A DNA stretch of 64,000 nucleotides from DASSUW01 sp963792385 (GCA_963792385.1 CAWBVZ010000012.1:682001-746000); one strand, 5' to 3'. Shown: positions 49,605 to 59,038, numbered from the stretch's first letter. Notes: generated from the letters alone by a model not told the origin. Program-made: numbers and translations.

Positions 49605-50641
49605 GCGTGCCGCTGCTCGAGGTCCGGGACGTGCACAAGAGCTTCCCGCTCGGGCGCTCCGTGGCGGCGCGGGTCGGCCGGGCGCCGCGGCGGGCGGTGC
49701 ACGCCGTCGCCGGCGTCTCGCTGACGCTGGAGCCCGGCACCACGCTCGGGGTGGTCGGCGAGTCCGGGTCCGGGAAGACCACGCTCGGCCGGCTGGTGCT
49801 CGGAATGCTGCGCCCGACCGCGGGTGAGATCCGCTTCGAGGGCGAGGACATCGCCGGCGCGCCGCCGGAGCGCCGGTTCACGCTGCGCCGGGAGATCCAG
49901 GTGATCTTCCAGGACCCGTACGCGTCGCTGGACCCGCGCCAGCGGATCGAGGACATCATCCGCGAGCCGCTCGACATCCACGCGATCGGCGCACCCGCCG
50001 ACCGGCGCCGCCGGGCGGCCGAGCTGATGGAGCAGGTGGCGCTGCCGTCGCGGTACGCGCGCAGGCTCCCGCACGAGCTCAGCGGCGGGCTGCGCCAGCG
50101 CGTGGGGATCGCCACCGCGCTGATCCTCGAGCCGAAGGTGATCGTGGCCGACGAGCCGGTGTCGGCGCTCGACGTGTCGGTCCAGGGCCAGGTGGTACAG
50201 CTGCTGGCCGACCTCCAGGCGCAGACGGGCGTCGCCTACATGTTCATCTCGCACGACCTCGGGGTGGTCCGCGAGGTCAGCGACCGAGTCGCGGTCATGT
50301 ACCTGGGCCGGATCGTCGAGGAAGGGACGGTCGAGCAGGTCTACGAGCGGCCACAGCATCCCTACACGCGAGCGCTGCTCTCGGCGATCCCCGCCGCCGA
50401 CCCCACGATCGATCACCGCCCGACGCACCTCTCCGGGGAGATCCCGACGCCGATCGACCCACCGTCAGGCTGTGTGTTCCATCCGCGCTGCCCGCTTGCC
50501 GTGCCGACCTGCTCGGAGATCGTCCCGCCAGCCCTCGACCACGGCGGCGGACACGTGGCCGCCTGCCATGTCACGGCCGCCGAGCACGGGCTGGGCGTGC
50601 TCGCCGCGAACCCGAAGGAGGAGACCGTTGAACGCCACTGA
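49601..50641 (+). CDS. Dipeptide/oligopeptide ABC ATP-binding protein, DppF-type
   Basis: A 346-residue ATPase with Walker A GESGSGKTTLGRLVLG, signature LSGGLRQRVGIA, Walker B VIVADEPVSALDV and HDLGVV. Its C-terminal oligopeptide-transporter extension is complete, including the CVFHPRCPLAVPTCSE block whose cysteines mark the DppF/OppF branch. The GTG at 49601 overlaps the DppD-type stop (GTGA). The 14 bases at its 3' end overlap the next gene. Confidence 0.93.
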   Translation: MSVPLLEVRDVHKSFPLGRSVAARVGRAPRRAVHAVAGVSLTLEPGTTLGVVGESGSGKTTLGRLVLGMLRPTAGEIRFEGEDIAGAPPERRFTLRREIQVIFQDPYASLDPRQRIEDIIREPLDIHAIGAPADRRRRAAELMEQVALPSRYARRLPHELSGGLRQRVGIATALILEPKVIVADEPVSALDVSVQGQVVQLLADLQAQTGVAYMFISHDLGVVREVSDRVAVMYLGRIVEEGTVEQVYERPQHPYTRALLSAIPAADPTIDHRPTHLSGEIPTPIDPPSGCVFHPRCPLAVPTCSEIVPPALDHGGGHVAACHVTAAEHGLGVLAANPKEETVERH

Positions 50642-51932
50642 GCGGCGCGCCCGGATCGCGCTCTACGGAGCCGGAGGCTCCCCGTTCCACCACCTCGCCA
50701 TATTCGCGCGTGCGGGCCACGACGTCGACGCCGTGTTCCCGGCTGACATCGCGAACGGCGCGCTGGCCGGCTTCGACGCGTTCGTCATGCCGGGTGGCGG
50801 CTACCGCGCGATGTTCGGCCAGATCGAGCCGCTCGGCGCGGACGGCGCGCGGGCGATCCGCGAGTACGTCGAGTCGGGCGGCATGTACATCGGCTGTTGC
50901 GCCGGCTCCTACGACGCCGCGACGGTGGCCGAGAGCTTCCTCGCGCTGTGCCCGGCCCAGGGCGAGATGTGCCTGCTCGACGCGACCGTGTTCAACGAGG
51001 GCGGCGAGGAGTGGGGCCTGCGCTCGCCCGGCATCGGGGTGCTGCGCGCACGGACGGTCGCGCCCGCCCATCCGGTCATGGCCGGGATGCCCGAGGCGTT
51101 CGAGATCGCGCACTACAACGGCCCCCTGTTCGAGGGCGCCGAGGCGCTCGCGCGCGTGGCCGGCCGCACCGAGCACTTCACCGCCTGGGAGGAGATGCTC
51201 GGCAAGCATCCGGAGCGCGTCCTGCTCGACGACGCGGTCGACGCGGGGGTGGCGAACATCGTCGCCGGCGTGCGCGGCGACGGGCGCGTCGTGCTGTTCG
51301 GCTCGCACCCCGAGTTCGGCTTCGGGATCGCGATGGAGGACGAACAGGCTCCGGGCCGGATGCTGCTCAACGCGATCGAGTGGCAGCTGTCGGAGAACCC
51401 GGCGCCGCGCCCGCGCGTGGATCTGGTAGTCGACGCCGAGCCGGCCGCGGCCGACGCCGACCCGGCGCGCGCGGTGGAGCTGGCGGAGCAGATCGCCGGC
51501 CGCACGGCGGCGATCCGCGAGCGCGGCACCGACGCCACATGGCTGGCGCCCGAGTACGCGATGTCGTTCTTCGGCCTGACGGCGCAGGAGATCTGGACCC
51601 GCTCGCTCGACGCCATCGACCGGCTGAGCGCGGAGGCCGCGCAGGCGGCCCGGGACACCGACCCGCGCGTGCTCGGCTTCCGGCCGCCCGCGGAATGGGA
51701 CCTCGACGGCGGCTACCACGGCGCCGTGCCGCTGCTCGAGCAGTCGCTCGCGATGCTCGACCAGACGCTCGCGACGTGGGACTTCGACCCGGGCGTGAGC
51801 AGCGGCAACCCGTACGAGCACATGCTCGACAGCCCATATCACCTGGTGGCGGGCTCATACCTCGCCGCCGTCGGCCGCGTGGGCGGGGCGGCGCTGCTGT
51901 GCTCATCGGCGCAGCGGGTCGCGGCCGCATGA
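50628..51932 (+). CDS. GATase-like (BPL-N type) protein with extra C-terminal domain
   Basis: A 434-residue protein. Residues about 1-245 resemble the class I glutamine-amidotransferase-like BPL_N family: IALYGAGGSPFH, FVMPGGGYRAMFGQ, and GMYIGCCAGSY with the likely nucleophile Cys in the turn, then LFGSHPEFGFG with a His at the third catalytic position. The rest, about 190 residues (from PRPRVDLVVDAEP to the end), is helical and I do not recognise it. The TTG at 50628 is preceded by AAGGAGGAGA, which decides the start even though the codon is rare. It may be a peptidase or amidase of the DJ-1/PfpI-like fold. It is in the peptide operon. Confidence 0.8.
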   Translation: MNATERRARIALYGAGGSPFHHLAIFARAGHDVDAVFPADIANGALAGFDAFVMPGGGYRAMFGQIEPLGADGARAIREYVESGGMYIGCCAGSYDAATVAESFLALCPAQGEMCLLDATVFNEGGEEWGLRSPGIGVLRARTVAPAHPVMAGMPEAFEIAHYNGPLFEGAEALARVAGRTEHFTAWEEMLGKHPERVLLDDAVDAGVANIVAGVRGDGRVVLFGSHPEFGFGIAMEDEQAPGRMLLNAIEWQLSENPAPRPRVDLVVDAEPAAADADPARAVELAEQIAGRTAAIRERGTDATWLAPEYAMSFFGLTAQEIWTRSLDAIDRLSAEAAQAARDTDPRVLGFRPPAEWDLDGGYHGAVPLLEQSLAMLDQTLATWDFDPGVSSGNPYEHMLDSPYHLVAGSYLAAVGRVGGAALLCSSAQRVAAA

Positions 51933-53077
51933 CGCTGCTGCTGCGCTGCGGGACGCTGTGGGACGGCACCGGCGGGGAGCCGGCGGCCGGCGCAGAGCTC
52001 GTCGTCGACGGTGGCAAGATCGGCGCCGGGCCGGCGCCGGAGGGCGCCGAGGTCGTCGACCTCGGCTCGGCCTTCGTGATGCCGGGGCTGATCGACGCCC
52101 ACACGCACCTCTCCGTGATGCCGGGCCGCGGCGATCAGCTCGGGCAGCTGCGCCAGCCGCCCGGCCGGCAGGCGCTGCGGGTGCCCGGCAACCTGGCCCG
52201 TGACCTGGCGGCCGGGACGACCACGATGCGGATCATGGCCGAGGAGGACTGGCTCGACGTCCACACGCGCGCGGCGATCGAGGCTGGGGAACTCGAAGGC
52301 CCGAGCCTGGTGATCGCGACCCGCGGGATCACGGCCGGCAACGGCCACGGCCGCGCGAAGTCGGCCTTCGACGGCGTCGAGGAGGTGCGCCGCGGGGCGC
52401 GCGAGAACCTCGCCCACGGGGCCGACTTCCTCAAGCTCTTCGCCACCGGCGGCGTGTCGAGCGGGTCTGGGCTCGACGGCTCGGTGTACTCGCCGGCCGA
52501 GTTGCGCGTGGCGGTCGAGGAGGCCGAGCGAGCCGGGACCTACGTGGCCGTGCACGCGCACGGCGGCCCCGGCCTCCGCGACTCCGTCGCCGCCGGGGTC
52601 CGCACGATCGAGCACGCGGCCACCGCCAGCGAGGCGGACGTCGAGGCGATGCTGGACGCCGGCTGCTGGATGGTCGGCACGTTCACGATCCTCTTTCACC
52701 CGGATGGGATCGAACGCGGTGACGCCGGCGATCCGGCCGTCCTCGAGGCGCTGCGGACGGCGCGCGAAAAGGTCTCCGAGCGCATGGGGTCGATCCTGGG
52801 ATCCGGGCTGCGGTTCGCCCTCGGCACCGACAGCATGCACGGCCACATGCCGTTCGAGGTGCAGACGGCGATCCGCTTCGGCGTCTCGCCCGCCGACGCG
52901 CTGCTGGCCGCGACCGCGCGCGGCGCCGAGGTGCTCCAGATCGAGTCGCGCACCGGCACGCTGGTGCCCGGCAAGGACGCCGACCTGATCGCACTCGACG
53001 GCAATCCGCTCGAGGACCCGACCGCACTCGAGCGGGTGGTCCTTGTGATGAAACACGGGAGACGGCACGTTGGCTGA
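51929..53077 (+). CDS. Metal-dependent amidohydrolase (prolidase/imidazolonepropionase-like)
   Basis: A 382-residue amidohydrolase-superfamily enzyme. Metal and active-site motifs are PGLIDAHTHLSV (H-x-H), FLKLFATGG (Lys), YVAVHAHGG and TIEHA (His ligands) and FALGTDS (Asp). The order and spacing match Xaa-Pro-dipeptidase-type and imidazolonepropionase-like members, which cut dipeptides with proline or open cyclic amides. The ATG at 51929 overlaps the preceding stop (ATGA). Its 3' end overlaps the racemase gene by eight bases. A cytoplasmic role after uptake is likely. Confidence 0.9.
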   Translation: MTLLLRCGTLWDGTGGEPAAGAELVVDGGKIGAGPAPEGAEVVDLGSAFVMPGLIDAHTHLSVMPGRGDQLGQLRQPPGRQALRVPGNLARDLAAGTTTMRIMAEEDWLDVHTRAAIEAGELEGPSLVIATRGITAGNGHGRAKSAFDGVEEVRRGARENLAHGADFLKLFATGGVSSGSGLDGSVYSPAELRVAVEEAERAGTYVAVHAHGGPGLRDSVAAGVRTIEHAATASEADVEAMLDAGCWMVGTFTILFHPDGIERGDAGDPAVLEALRTAREKVSERMGSILGSGLRFALGTDSMHGHMPFEVQTAIRFGVSPADALLAATARGAEVLQIESRTGTLVPGKDADLIALDGNPLEDPTALERVVLVMKHGRRHVG

Positions 53078-53807
53078 CGCACGCATCCTTTATCTGGTCC
53101 CGGGCCCCTTGAGCCGCGCCCGCGGCCAGGCGGAGCTCGACCGGCGGCGCGACCTCCTGCAGTCGTGGGCGGCACCCGGGGTCGCGGTCGGCGTCGCCGA
53201 GAACCCGAGCGGTCCCGGCTCGATCGAGTCCGGCTGGGAGGAGTACATCTCCGTGCCCGGCTCCTTCGAGGTCGCGGCCGCGGCCGAGGCGGACGGCTAC
53301 GACGCGATGATCCTCGGCTGCTTCGGCGACCCGGGCCTCGACGGCTTCCGCGAGATCCTCAGCGTCCCGATGGTCGGCCCGTGCGAAGCGGCGATGCACG
53401 TGGCCTGCATGCTCGGGCACCGCTTCGGCATCGTGACGGTGCTCGACTCGATCGTCGCGCCGCTGCACCGGCTCGCGCGCATCGCGGGCGTCGACTCGCG
53501 CGTGGCGTCGATCGTCGCCTGCGACGTGCCGGTGCTCGATCTGCACGCCGGCAGTTACGACGCGGTGCTCACCGCGTGCCGGACCGTCATCGACGCCGGC
53601 GCCGACACGATCGTCCTCGGCTGCATGAGCATGGCGTTCCTCGGCGTCGCCGAGGAGCTCTCCGGGGAGCTCGGCGTACCGGTCATCAATCCGGCGCGCA
53701 CCGCGCTCAAGACGGCCGAGCTGCTGCTCGGCAGCGGCCTGACACACAGCAAGCGCGCGTTCCCCGTGCCGCCCAAGATGGCGGCGGGGATCGTCGCGGC
53801 GGTCTGA
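53070..53807 (+). CDS. Asp/Glu/hydantoin racemase family protein
   Basis: A 245-residue enzyme of the Asp/Glu racemase superfamily. The two catalytic cysteines are present: Cys in MILGCFGDPGLDG and Cys in TIVLGCMSMAF. The HyuA-type start ILYLVPGPLS fits hydantoin racemases. It would interconvert D- and L-forms of amino acids or 5-substituted hydantoins. The TTG at 53070 follows GGGAGACGGC. With the N-carbamoyl-amino-acid-hydrolase-type enzyme (39148) it suggests hydantoin or ureido-amino-acid use, though no hydantoinase gene is in view. Confidence 0.88.
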   Translation: MADARILYLVPGPLSRARGQAELDRRRDLLQSWAAPGVAVGVAENPSGPGSIESGWEEYISVPGSFEVAAAAEADGYDAMILGCFGDPGLDGFREILSVPMVGPCEAAMHVACMLGHRFGIVTVLDSIVAPLHRLARIAGVDSRVASIVACDVPVLDLHAGSYDAVLTACRTVIDAGADTIVLGCMSMAFLGVAEELSGELGVPVINPARTALKTAELLLGSGLTHSKRAFPVPPKMAAGIVAAV

Positions 53808-53832
53808 CTCCCAACGAACAGAAGGACGCCCG

Positions 53833-54684
53833 ATGGAATCTACGGTCGACGACCTCACAATCAACGGCGCCCGGCTGTGGCACGAGCAGCACGGCCCCGC
53901 CGGCGCGCCCGCCCTCGCGATCCTGCACGGCGGCCCGGGTGTCGGCGACTGCCGCGACCAGGTTCGCGACTACGGCGCGCTCGCCGACGAGTTCCGGCTG
54001 CTGTTCTACGACGCCCGCGGCTCCGGGCGCTCGGCGGACGTTCCGCCGTACACGCACGAGCAGTGGGTGGCCGATCTCGACGAGCTGACGCGTCGGCTCG
54101 ACATCGAGACGTTCGCCCTGCTCGGCCACTCGTACGGCGGCATCGTGGCCCAGGAGTACGCGATCGTCCACCCCGAGCGGCTCCGGCAGCTGATCCTCGT
54201 CGACACGGCCCCGTCGACCGTGGAGAACGAGGAGTCGATCCGCCGCGCGCTCGCCGCCGGCCGCCCGGACATCGAGGAGGGCTGGCTGCGCAAGCTGTTC
54301 GAGGGCCGCGTCGATTCCGACGAGGAGATGCGTGGCATGTGGGAGTCGCTGCTCCCGCTGTACTTCGACGGTCCGTACGACCCGGGACTGCCGAAGCAGA
54401 TGGCCGACGACACCTTCTTCCACTACGCCACCCACAACTACGCGTTCAGCGTCAACAACCCCGCCTTCGACGTGCGCGACCGGCTGCCGCAGCTCCAGGT
54501 GCCGACGCTGGTCATGTGCGGGGGCAACGACTGGATCACGCCGTTGGCGAAGTCGCAAGAGATCGTGTCGATGATCCCCGCGAGCCGGCTGGAGGTATTC
54601 GACCACAGCGGGCACATGCCGATGTTCGAGGAGCCCGAGCGCTTCCAGGCGGTCCTGCGGGCGTTCCTGCGCGAGGCGGTGTAA
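53833..54684 (+). CDS. Proline iminopeptidase-family alpha/beta hydrolase (S33)
   Basis: A 283-residue alpha/beta hydrolase. The oxyanion motif is LHGGPGVGD, the nucleophile Ser is in LLGHSYGGIVAQEY, Asp lies in MCGGNDWITP, and His is in DHSGHMP. This set, and the length, fits prolyl iminopeptidases, which release N-terminal proline from peptides. It starts at the ATG at 53833, preceded by AACAGAAGGACGCCCG. Its stop overlaps the creatininase ATG by one base (TAATG). Confidence 0.9.
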   Translation: MESTVDDLTINGARLWHEQHGPAGAPALAILHGGPGVGDCRDQVRDYGALADEFRLLFYDARGSGRSADVPPYTHEQWVADLDELTRRLDIETFALLGHSYGGIVAQEYAIVHPERLRQLILVDTAPSTVENEESIRRALAAGRPDIEEGWLRKLFEGRVDSDEEMRGMWESLLPLYFDGPYDPGLPKQMADDTFFHYATHNYAFSVNNPAFDVRDRLPQLQVPTLVMCGGNDWITPLAKSQEIVSMIPASRLEVFDHSGHMPMFEEPERFQAVLRAFLREAV

Positions 54685-55445
54685 TGCCGGGGGTCGAGAT
54701 GGAGAAGCTGACCTCGCCGCAGGCCGCGCGCCTGGTTGCGGACGGCCGCGTCGTCGGCCTGATCGGGCTCGGCGCCGTCGAGCAGCACGGACCGCACCTG
54801 CCGCTGGGGACTGACGCGATCATCGCTCGGCACCTGGCGGGGGAGATCGCCGCACGCCTGAGCGAGACGGTCCTCGTCGCCCCGGTACTCCCGGGTGGGC
54901 TGTCGTGGCATCACCTCGGCTTCCCGGGCACCGTCGACCTGCCGGCCGGCGTGCTGACCGACTACGTGCGCGCCTACCTGTCCACGATGGACGCGCTCGG
55001 CGTGCGCGACGTCGCGCTGTTCAGCGCGCACGGCGGCAACTTCGGCGCGATCGGCGCGCTTGCGGCCGAGTACGAGGGACACGAGCGGCTGCGCGTGATC
55101 GCGTACGCGGATATGGGGCGATACGTCGAGGTCATGATGGCCGCCGCGGCGTCGGCCGGCGTCGAGGTGCCCTCGACCGACGTCCACGCCGGCGGCCTCG
55201 AGACGAGCCAGATGCTCTTCCTCGAGGGGGAGGGCGCGATCACGATCCCGCCGGGCCTCGAGGGCTACGTCGAACCGGAGCCGGGCTGGCTGGAGCGAGT
55301 GTCGACGGAGGGGATCCACGCCGTGAGCGCGAACGGCGTGTTGGGCCGGCCCGCAAGCGCCACCGCCCCGGCGGGCGCAGCGATCTGCGCTGCGCTGGCC
55401 GACGCGATCGCGGCCTGGATGGCGCGCGAGCTCGATCTGGGCTGA
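54684..55445 (+). CDS. Creatininase family amidohydrolase (HGGN type)
   Basis: A 253-residue creatininase-family enzyme with AVEQHGPHLPLGTD (Glu, His, Asp ligands) and SAHGGNFGAIG, the HGGN form that lacks the Glu122 found in true creatininase and in the homologue at 12761. This version is common in family members acting on other amides (for example the mycofactocin and archaeal ArfB-type enzymes). The one-base overlap with the iminopeptidase gene couples translation. It is the last gene of the rightward peptide operon and may open a cyclic dipeptide or other amide ring; the substrate is not known. Confidence 0.88.
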   Translation: MPGVEMEKLTSPQAARLVADGRVVGLIGLGAVEQHGPHLPLGTDAIIARHLAGEIAARLSETVLVAPVLPGGLSWHHLGFPGTVDLPAGVLTDYVRAYLSTMDALGVRDVALFSAHGGNFGAIGALAAEYEGHERLRVIAYADMGRYVEVMMAAAASAGVEVPSTDVHAGGLETSQMLFLEGEGAITIPPGLEGYVEPEPGWLERVSTEGIHAVSANGVLGRPASATAPAGAAICAALADAIAAWMARELDLG

Positions 55446-55457
55446 TGGGGCTGAGGC

Positions 55458-56267
55458 TCAGCCGGTTGCGGCGGTGACCGGCGCGCGGTCGAGGCCCGCG
55501 TGGAAAGCCTCGACGAGCGCGGCCAGTTCGCGCGGCGCCTCGATCGGGATCTCGTGGCCGGCGTCGACGAGGGCGAGGCGCGCGTGCGCGAGCGGTGCGA
55601 CGACGCCGGCGCGCAGGGCGTCCGGCGTGAACATCGGGTCGCCGCTTCCCCCGATGACGAGCGTCGGGGTGGTTATCGCGGCCAGCCGGTCCGCGAACGA
55701 CGTGGCCATGACGGCGTTCAGGGTGCCTTCCAGCGCGGCGCGGCCGACGATGGCCGCGTCGCGGCCGAACCGCTCGAGCAGCTCCGGTTCGACCGGCCGC
55801 GTCATGTAGGGCTCGGCGACCTGCGCCAGCCGCACCGCGTCGCCCTCGCGGCCGAGCCAGTCCTCGACGACCTCGGGTGGGAGCGGGACCTCGCCTGCCG
55901 GGCAGCCCGCGACAAGGATCTGCCCGACGACGCGGTCCGGCGCGACGACCGATAGGTACTGGCAGAACTTGGCGCTCATGCTGAAGCCGAGAACGACGAA
56001 CTCGCGCGCGTCCGCGTCGTCGGCGACGGCGAGCGCGTCCGCGGCGATCTGCTCGAGCGTGTAGCCGTCGGTCGCGGGATCGGACTCACCGTGGCCGCGG
56101 AGGTCGAACGTCAGGGCGCACAGGCGCGTCAGGTCGAGGTGCTCGATCGTCGCGTCGAAGTAGCGCGCCGAGCCGGACCAGCCGTGCATGAAGAGCAGGT
56201 CGGGCGGACCCTCGCCCGCGCACGCGTACGAGATCGAGACTCCGTCATCCGTCGTCACGGCCGGCAT
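55458..56267 (-). CDS. Alpha/beta hydrolase
   Basis: A 269-residue serine-hydrolase-fold protein: LLFMHGWSGSARYFD (oxyanion loop), LTFDLRGHGESDP, GFSMSAKFCQYL with the nucleophile Ser in G-F-S-M-S (last Gly replaced by Ser), and His in LVDAGHEIP. Substrate unknown; 3-oxoadipate enol-lactonase or esterase-like. The ATG at 56265-56267 is preceded by AAGGAGG, an excellent site, so the longer upstream open frame is ignored. It is convergent with the creatininase gene, 12 bases apart. Confidence 0.88.
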   Translation of the reverse strand: MPAVTTDDGVSISYACAGEGPPDLLFMHGWSGSARYFDATIEHLDLTRLCALTFDLRGHGESDPATDGYTLEQIAADALAVADDADAREFVVLGFSMSAKFCQYLSVVAPDRVVGQILVAGCPAGEVPLPPEVVEDWLGREGDAVRLAQVAEPYMTRPVEPELLERFGRDAAIVGRAALEGTLNAVMATSFADRLAAITTPTLVIGGSGDPMFTPDALRAGVVAPLAHARLALVDAGHEIPIEAPRELAALVEAFHAGLDRAPVTAATG

Positions 56268-56296
56268 GAGCAACCTCCTTGACTGGACAGCGCGAG

Positions 56297-59038
56297 CTAA
56301 CCAGTCGCGAGCGACGGGCGCAAGGCCGCTGCCATGCGCGCCTCCGCGATCGCCTCGTCCTGGGTCAGCGCGCGCCCCTGCGATCGCGCGCGTGCCCAGG
56401 CCGCGTCGCCGAGCGCGGACGCGGTCGCCTGCACGCCGGCCTCGCGCTCGGCGCGGATCGTGGGCCACAGCGCGATCCTGGCCCGCTCCCTGATCGCCTC
56501 CGCGCCACCGTAGAGGCGGGCCGCCCGGAGGTGGTGGCCGCGATCCACGGCCAGCCCCGCGAACGCGTCGACACTGACGGCGATGCCCCAGGCGTTCTCG
56601 AGCCGGGAGAACGTTCGCAGCGCCTCGCCGTGCAGAGCGCTCGCACGATCGAGGTCGCCCAGGTGCCGGACGGACCGCCCGGCGCCCATCAGGCAGGTTG
56701 CCGCCATCCAGGCGTCGCCCCCTTCACGGGCGATCGCGACGGCGCGCTCGTGGCGCTCCACGGCCTCGGCATGCCGGCCCTCGATGCTGGCAAGGACCCC
56801 GAAGTTGGCGTGGGCGAGCGCCGACGGCCACCAGAGATCGTGCTGGGTGGCGAGCGTAAGCGCCTCACCGTAGAGCCGCTGCGCCTCGTCGTGCCTGCCG
56901 CGATAGCGGGCCACGGTGCCAAGCACGTTGAGAGCGACCGCGCGGTACCACTCCTCGCCGGGCGGCGACAGCACGAGGCTCTCGCGGCAGTCACGCTCGG
57001 CCCCGTCGAGGTCGTCCTCCAGTAACGAGAGGAAGCCCGCGAGCGAGAGCGCCCGCGAACGTCCGGCGCCGGCCTCGCCCGGCCGGGCGAGGATCGCCGC
57101 GAGGAAGCGCATGCCCTCGCCGGTCAGCCCGTGGGCGATCCAGAAGGGAACCAGGCTGGCCGCGAGCCGCAGGCCGGTCTCCAGGTCGCCGCCCTCGCCG
57201 GAGCTCCAAGCGAGCGCGGCCCGCAGGTTCTCGCGCTCGCGGCTGACGCGGTCGAGCCAGCCGGCCCGCTCGCTCCCGCGCCGGTTCGGGCCTCCCTCCT
57301 CGGCCAAGGCCAGATACCAGCGCGCGTGCGCGGCTCGGATCGCCGGCTCTTCGCCGCTCGCGGCGAGCTGCTCGGCGGCGAGCTCGCGGATCGTCTCGAG
57401 CATGCCGAAGCGACCGTCGCTCTCGGGCCGGATGAGGTTGTTCTCGGCGAGCGACAGCAACCCGTCCCGTGCGTTCACCTCCAGGCCGCGGCAGCACGTG
57501 GCGTCCGCGGCGGCGACGGGCCATCCTCCCGCGAACACGGCGAGCCGGGCGAACAGGCGCTGCTCCACCGGCGTCAGCAGCTCGTAGCTCCACATCAGCG
57601 TGTCGCGCAGCGTCCGCTGACGGGCGGGCACGTCGCGGGGGCCGTCGGTCAGCAGCTCCAGCCGCCGCTCGAGGCGGGCAAGGATCTCCGCCGGCGCGAG
57701 CGTCCGGATGCGCGCCGCGGCGAGCTCGATCGCGAGCGGCAGCCCGTCGAGCCGCGCGCAGATCTCCGTCACGGCGTCCGTTACGGCGAAGTCGGGAAGG
57801 ACGGCCGTGGCCCGATCGGCGAACAGCGCTACCGCCTCCTCGCGCGCGGATAGGGGAGGCACCGCGTACTCGCTCTCGCCGTAGAGGTTGAGATGGGTGC
57901 GGCTCGTGGCGAGGATCGTGAGCGCCGGCGCGGCGGCCAGCAGCTCGGTCGCGAGCGGCGTCGCGTCGAGGAGATGCTCGAGGTTGTCGAGCACCAGCAG
58001 CAACTCGCGCTCGGCGAGGAACGCCGTGAGCGTGTCCTCGATCGACTGTCCCTGGCTCTGCTGGAGTGTGAGCGTCTGGGCGATCGCGTGCGGCACGAGG
58101 TCCGGCTGCGACACGGGCGCCAGCGGCACGAAGCAGGCGCCGTCGGCGAACGCGGCGGCGGCCGCGCGCGCGACCTCGAGCGCCAGCCGTGTCTTGCCCG
58201 CGCCGCCCGCGCCCGTGAGCGTCAGCAGGCGCACGCCGGGGCGAACCAGCAGCGTCCGCACCTGCTCGAGCTCGCGGACGCGGCCTACGAACGAGGTCAC
58301 GGATGCCGGCAGCTCGGTTCGGCGGCGGCTCGCCCGCACGAGATCGAGCGCGGGGTCGTGCGCGAGGATCTGCCGCTGGAGCGCCTGGAGGTCCTCGCCG
58401 GGCTCGAGCCCGAGTTCCTCGACGAGCGTCGCGCGCGTGTCCTGGTACGCCCCGAGGGCATCCGCCTGGCGGCCCGCGCGATAGAGCGCGAGCATCAGCT
58501 GACCCGCAAGGCGCTCGCGCAGCGGGTGCGCGCGGGTCGCCGCGGCGAGCTCCCCGGCGAGCTCGGTGTGCCGGCCGTCGGCGAGCTCGCGTTCGAACCA
58601 TCCCTCCACGGCAGCGAGGCGCAGATCCTCCAGCCGCGCGATCTCGATCCGAGCGAAGTCCGCGGACGCGAGATCGGCGAGCGGCGGACCCCGCCAGAGC
58701 GCCAGCGCGTCGTCGTAGCGCTCCTGTGCGAGCAGGTCGTGGAAGCGACTCAGGTCGAGCTCATCGGGGGCGACACGCAGCAGGTAGCCCGGCGGCCGCG
58801 TCTCGAGTCGGTCGGCGCCCACGAGGCGGCGCAGCCGTGACACGTGGCCGTGCAGCGCGGTCACCGCGGTCGCCGGAGGCGACTCGCCCCACAGCGCGTC
58901 CACGAGCCGGTCCTGGGCGACGACCTCGTTCGCGCGCAGCAGCAGGAACCCGAGCAGAGCACGCTGCCTGCCGCGCTCGATCGAGAGCGCCTGGCCATCC
59001 TTCATGACCTCCAACGGGCCCAGGATCCGAAACTCGAT
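56297..59038 (-). CDS. AfsR/SARP-type regulator with BTAD, NTPase and TPR regions
   Basis: About 913 residues: a winged helix (EFRILGPLEVMKDGQALSI), a BTAD domain with HLHGHVSRLRRLVG, an AfsR-type ATPase (TGAGGAGKTRLALEV, then ELLLVLDNLEHLLDA) and TPR-like helices to the C-terminus. Members activate secondary-metabolite or catabolic genes. The only canonical start in frame is the ATG at 59126-59128, but AGGAGG lies exactly six bases before the codon ATC at 59036-59038, where the usual MEFRILGPLEV sequence begins as I-E-F-R. The upstream ATG has no site and overlaps the divergent DUF4242 start. I therefore choose 59038 with a non-canonical ATC start; the canonical alternative adds 30 residues. 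Confidence 0.85.
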   Translation of the reverse strand: MEFRILGPLEVMKDGQALSIERGRQRALLGFLLLRANEVVAQDRLVDALWGESPPATAVTALHGHVSRLRRLVGADRLETRPPGYLLRVAPDELDLSRFHDLLAQERYDDALALWRGPPLADLASADFARIEIARLEDLRLAAVEGWFERELADGRHTELAGELAAATRAHPLRERLAGQLMLALYRAGRQADALGAYQDTRATLVEELGLEPGEDLQALQRQILAHDPALDLVRASRRRTELPASVTSFVGRVRELEQVRTLLVRPGVRLLTLTGAGGAGKTRLALEVARAAAAAFADGACFVPLAPVSQPDLVPHAIAQTLTLQQSQGQSIEDTLTAFLAERELLLVLDNLEHLLDATPLATELLAAAPALTILATSRTHLNLYGESEYAVPPLSAREEAVALFADRATAVLPDFAVTDAVTEICARLDGLPLAIELAAARIRTLAPAEILARLERRLELLTDGPRDVPARQRTLRDTLMWSYELLTPVEQRLFARLAVFAGGWPVAAADATCCRGLEVNARDGLLSLAENNLIRPESDGRFGMLETIRELAAEQLAASGEEPAIRAAHARWYLALAEEGGPNRRGSERAGWLDRVSRERENLRAALAWSSGEGGDLETGLRLAASLVPFWIAHGLTGEGMRFLAAILARPGEAGAGRSRALSLAGFLSLLEDDLDGAERDCRESLVLSPPGEEWYRAVALNVLGTVARYRGRHDEAQRLYGEALTLATQHDLWWPSALAHANFGVLASIEGRHAEAVERHERAVAIAREGGDAWMAATCLMGAGRSVRHLGDLDRASALHGEALRTFSRLENAWGIAVSVDAFAGLAVDRGHHLRAARLYGGAEAIRERARIALWPTIRAEREAGVQATASALGDAAWARARSQGRALTQDEAIAEARMAAALRPSLATG

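Noticed and set aside
39148..55445. CapA gene as a sign of a capsule locus
   Set aside because: No other poly-gamma-glutamate genes (CapB, CapC) or polysaccharide genes are linked; the neighbours are peptidases and a peptide transporter.
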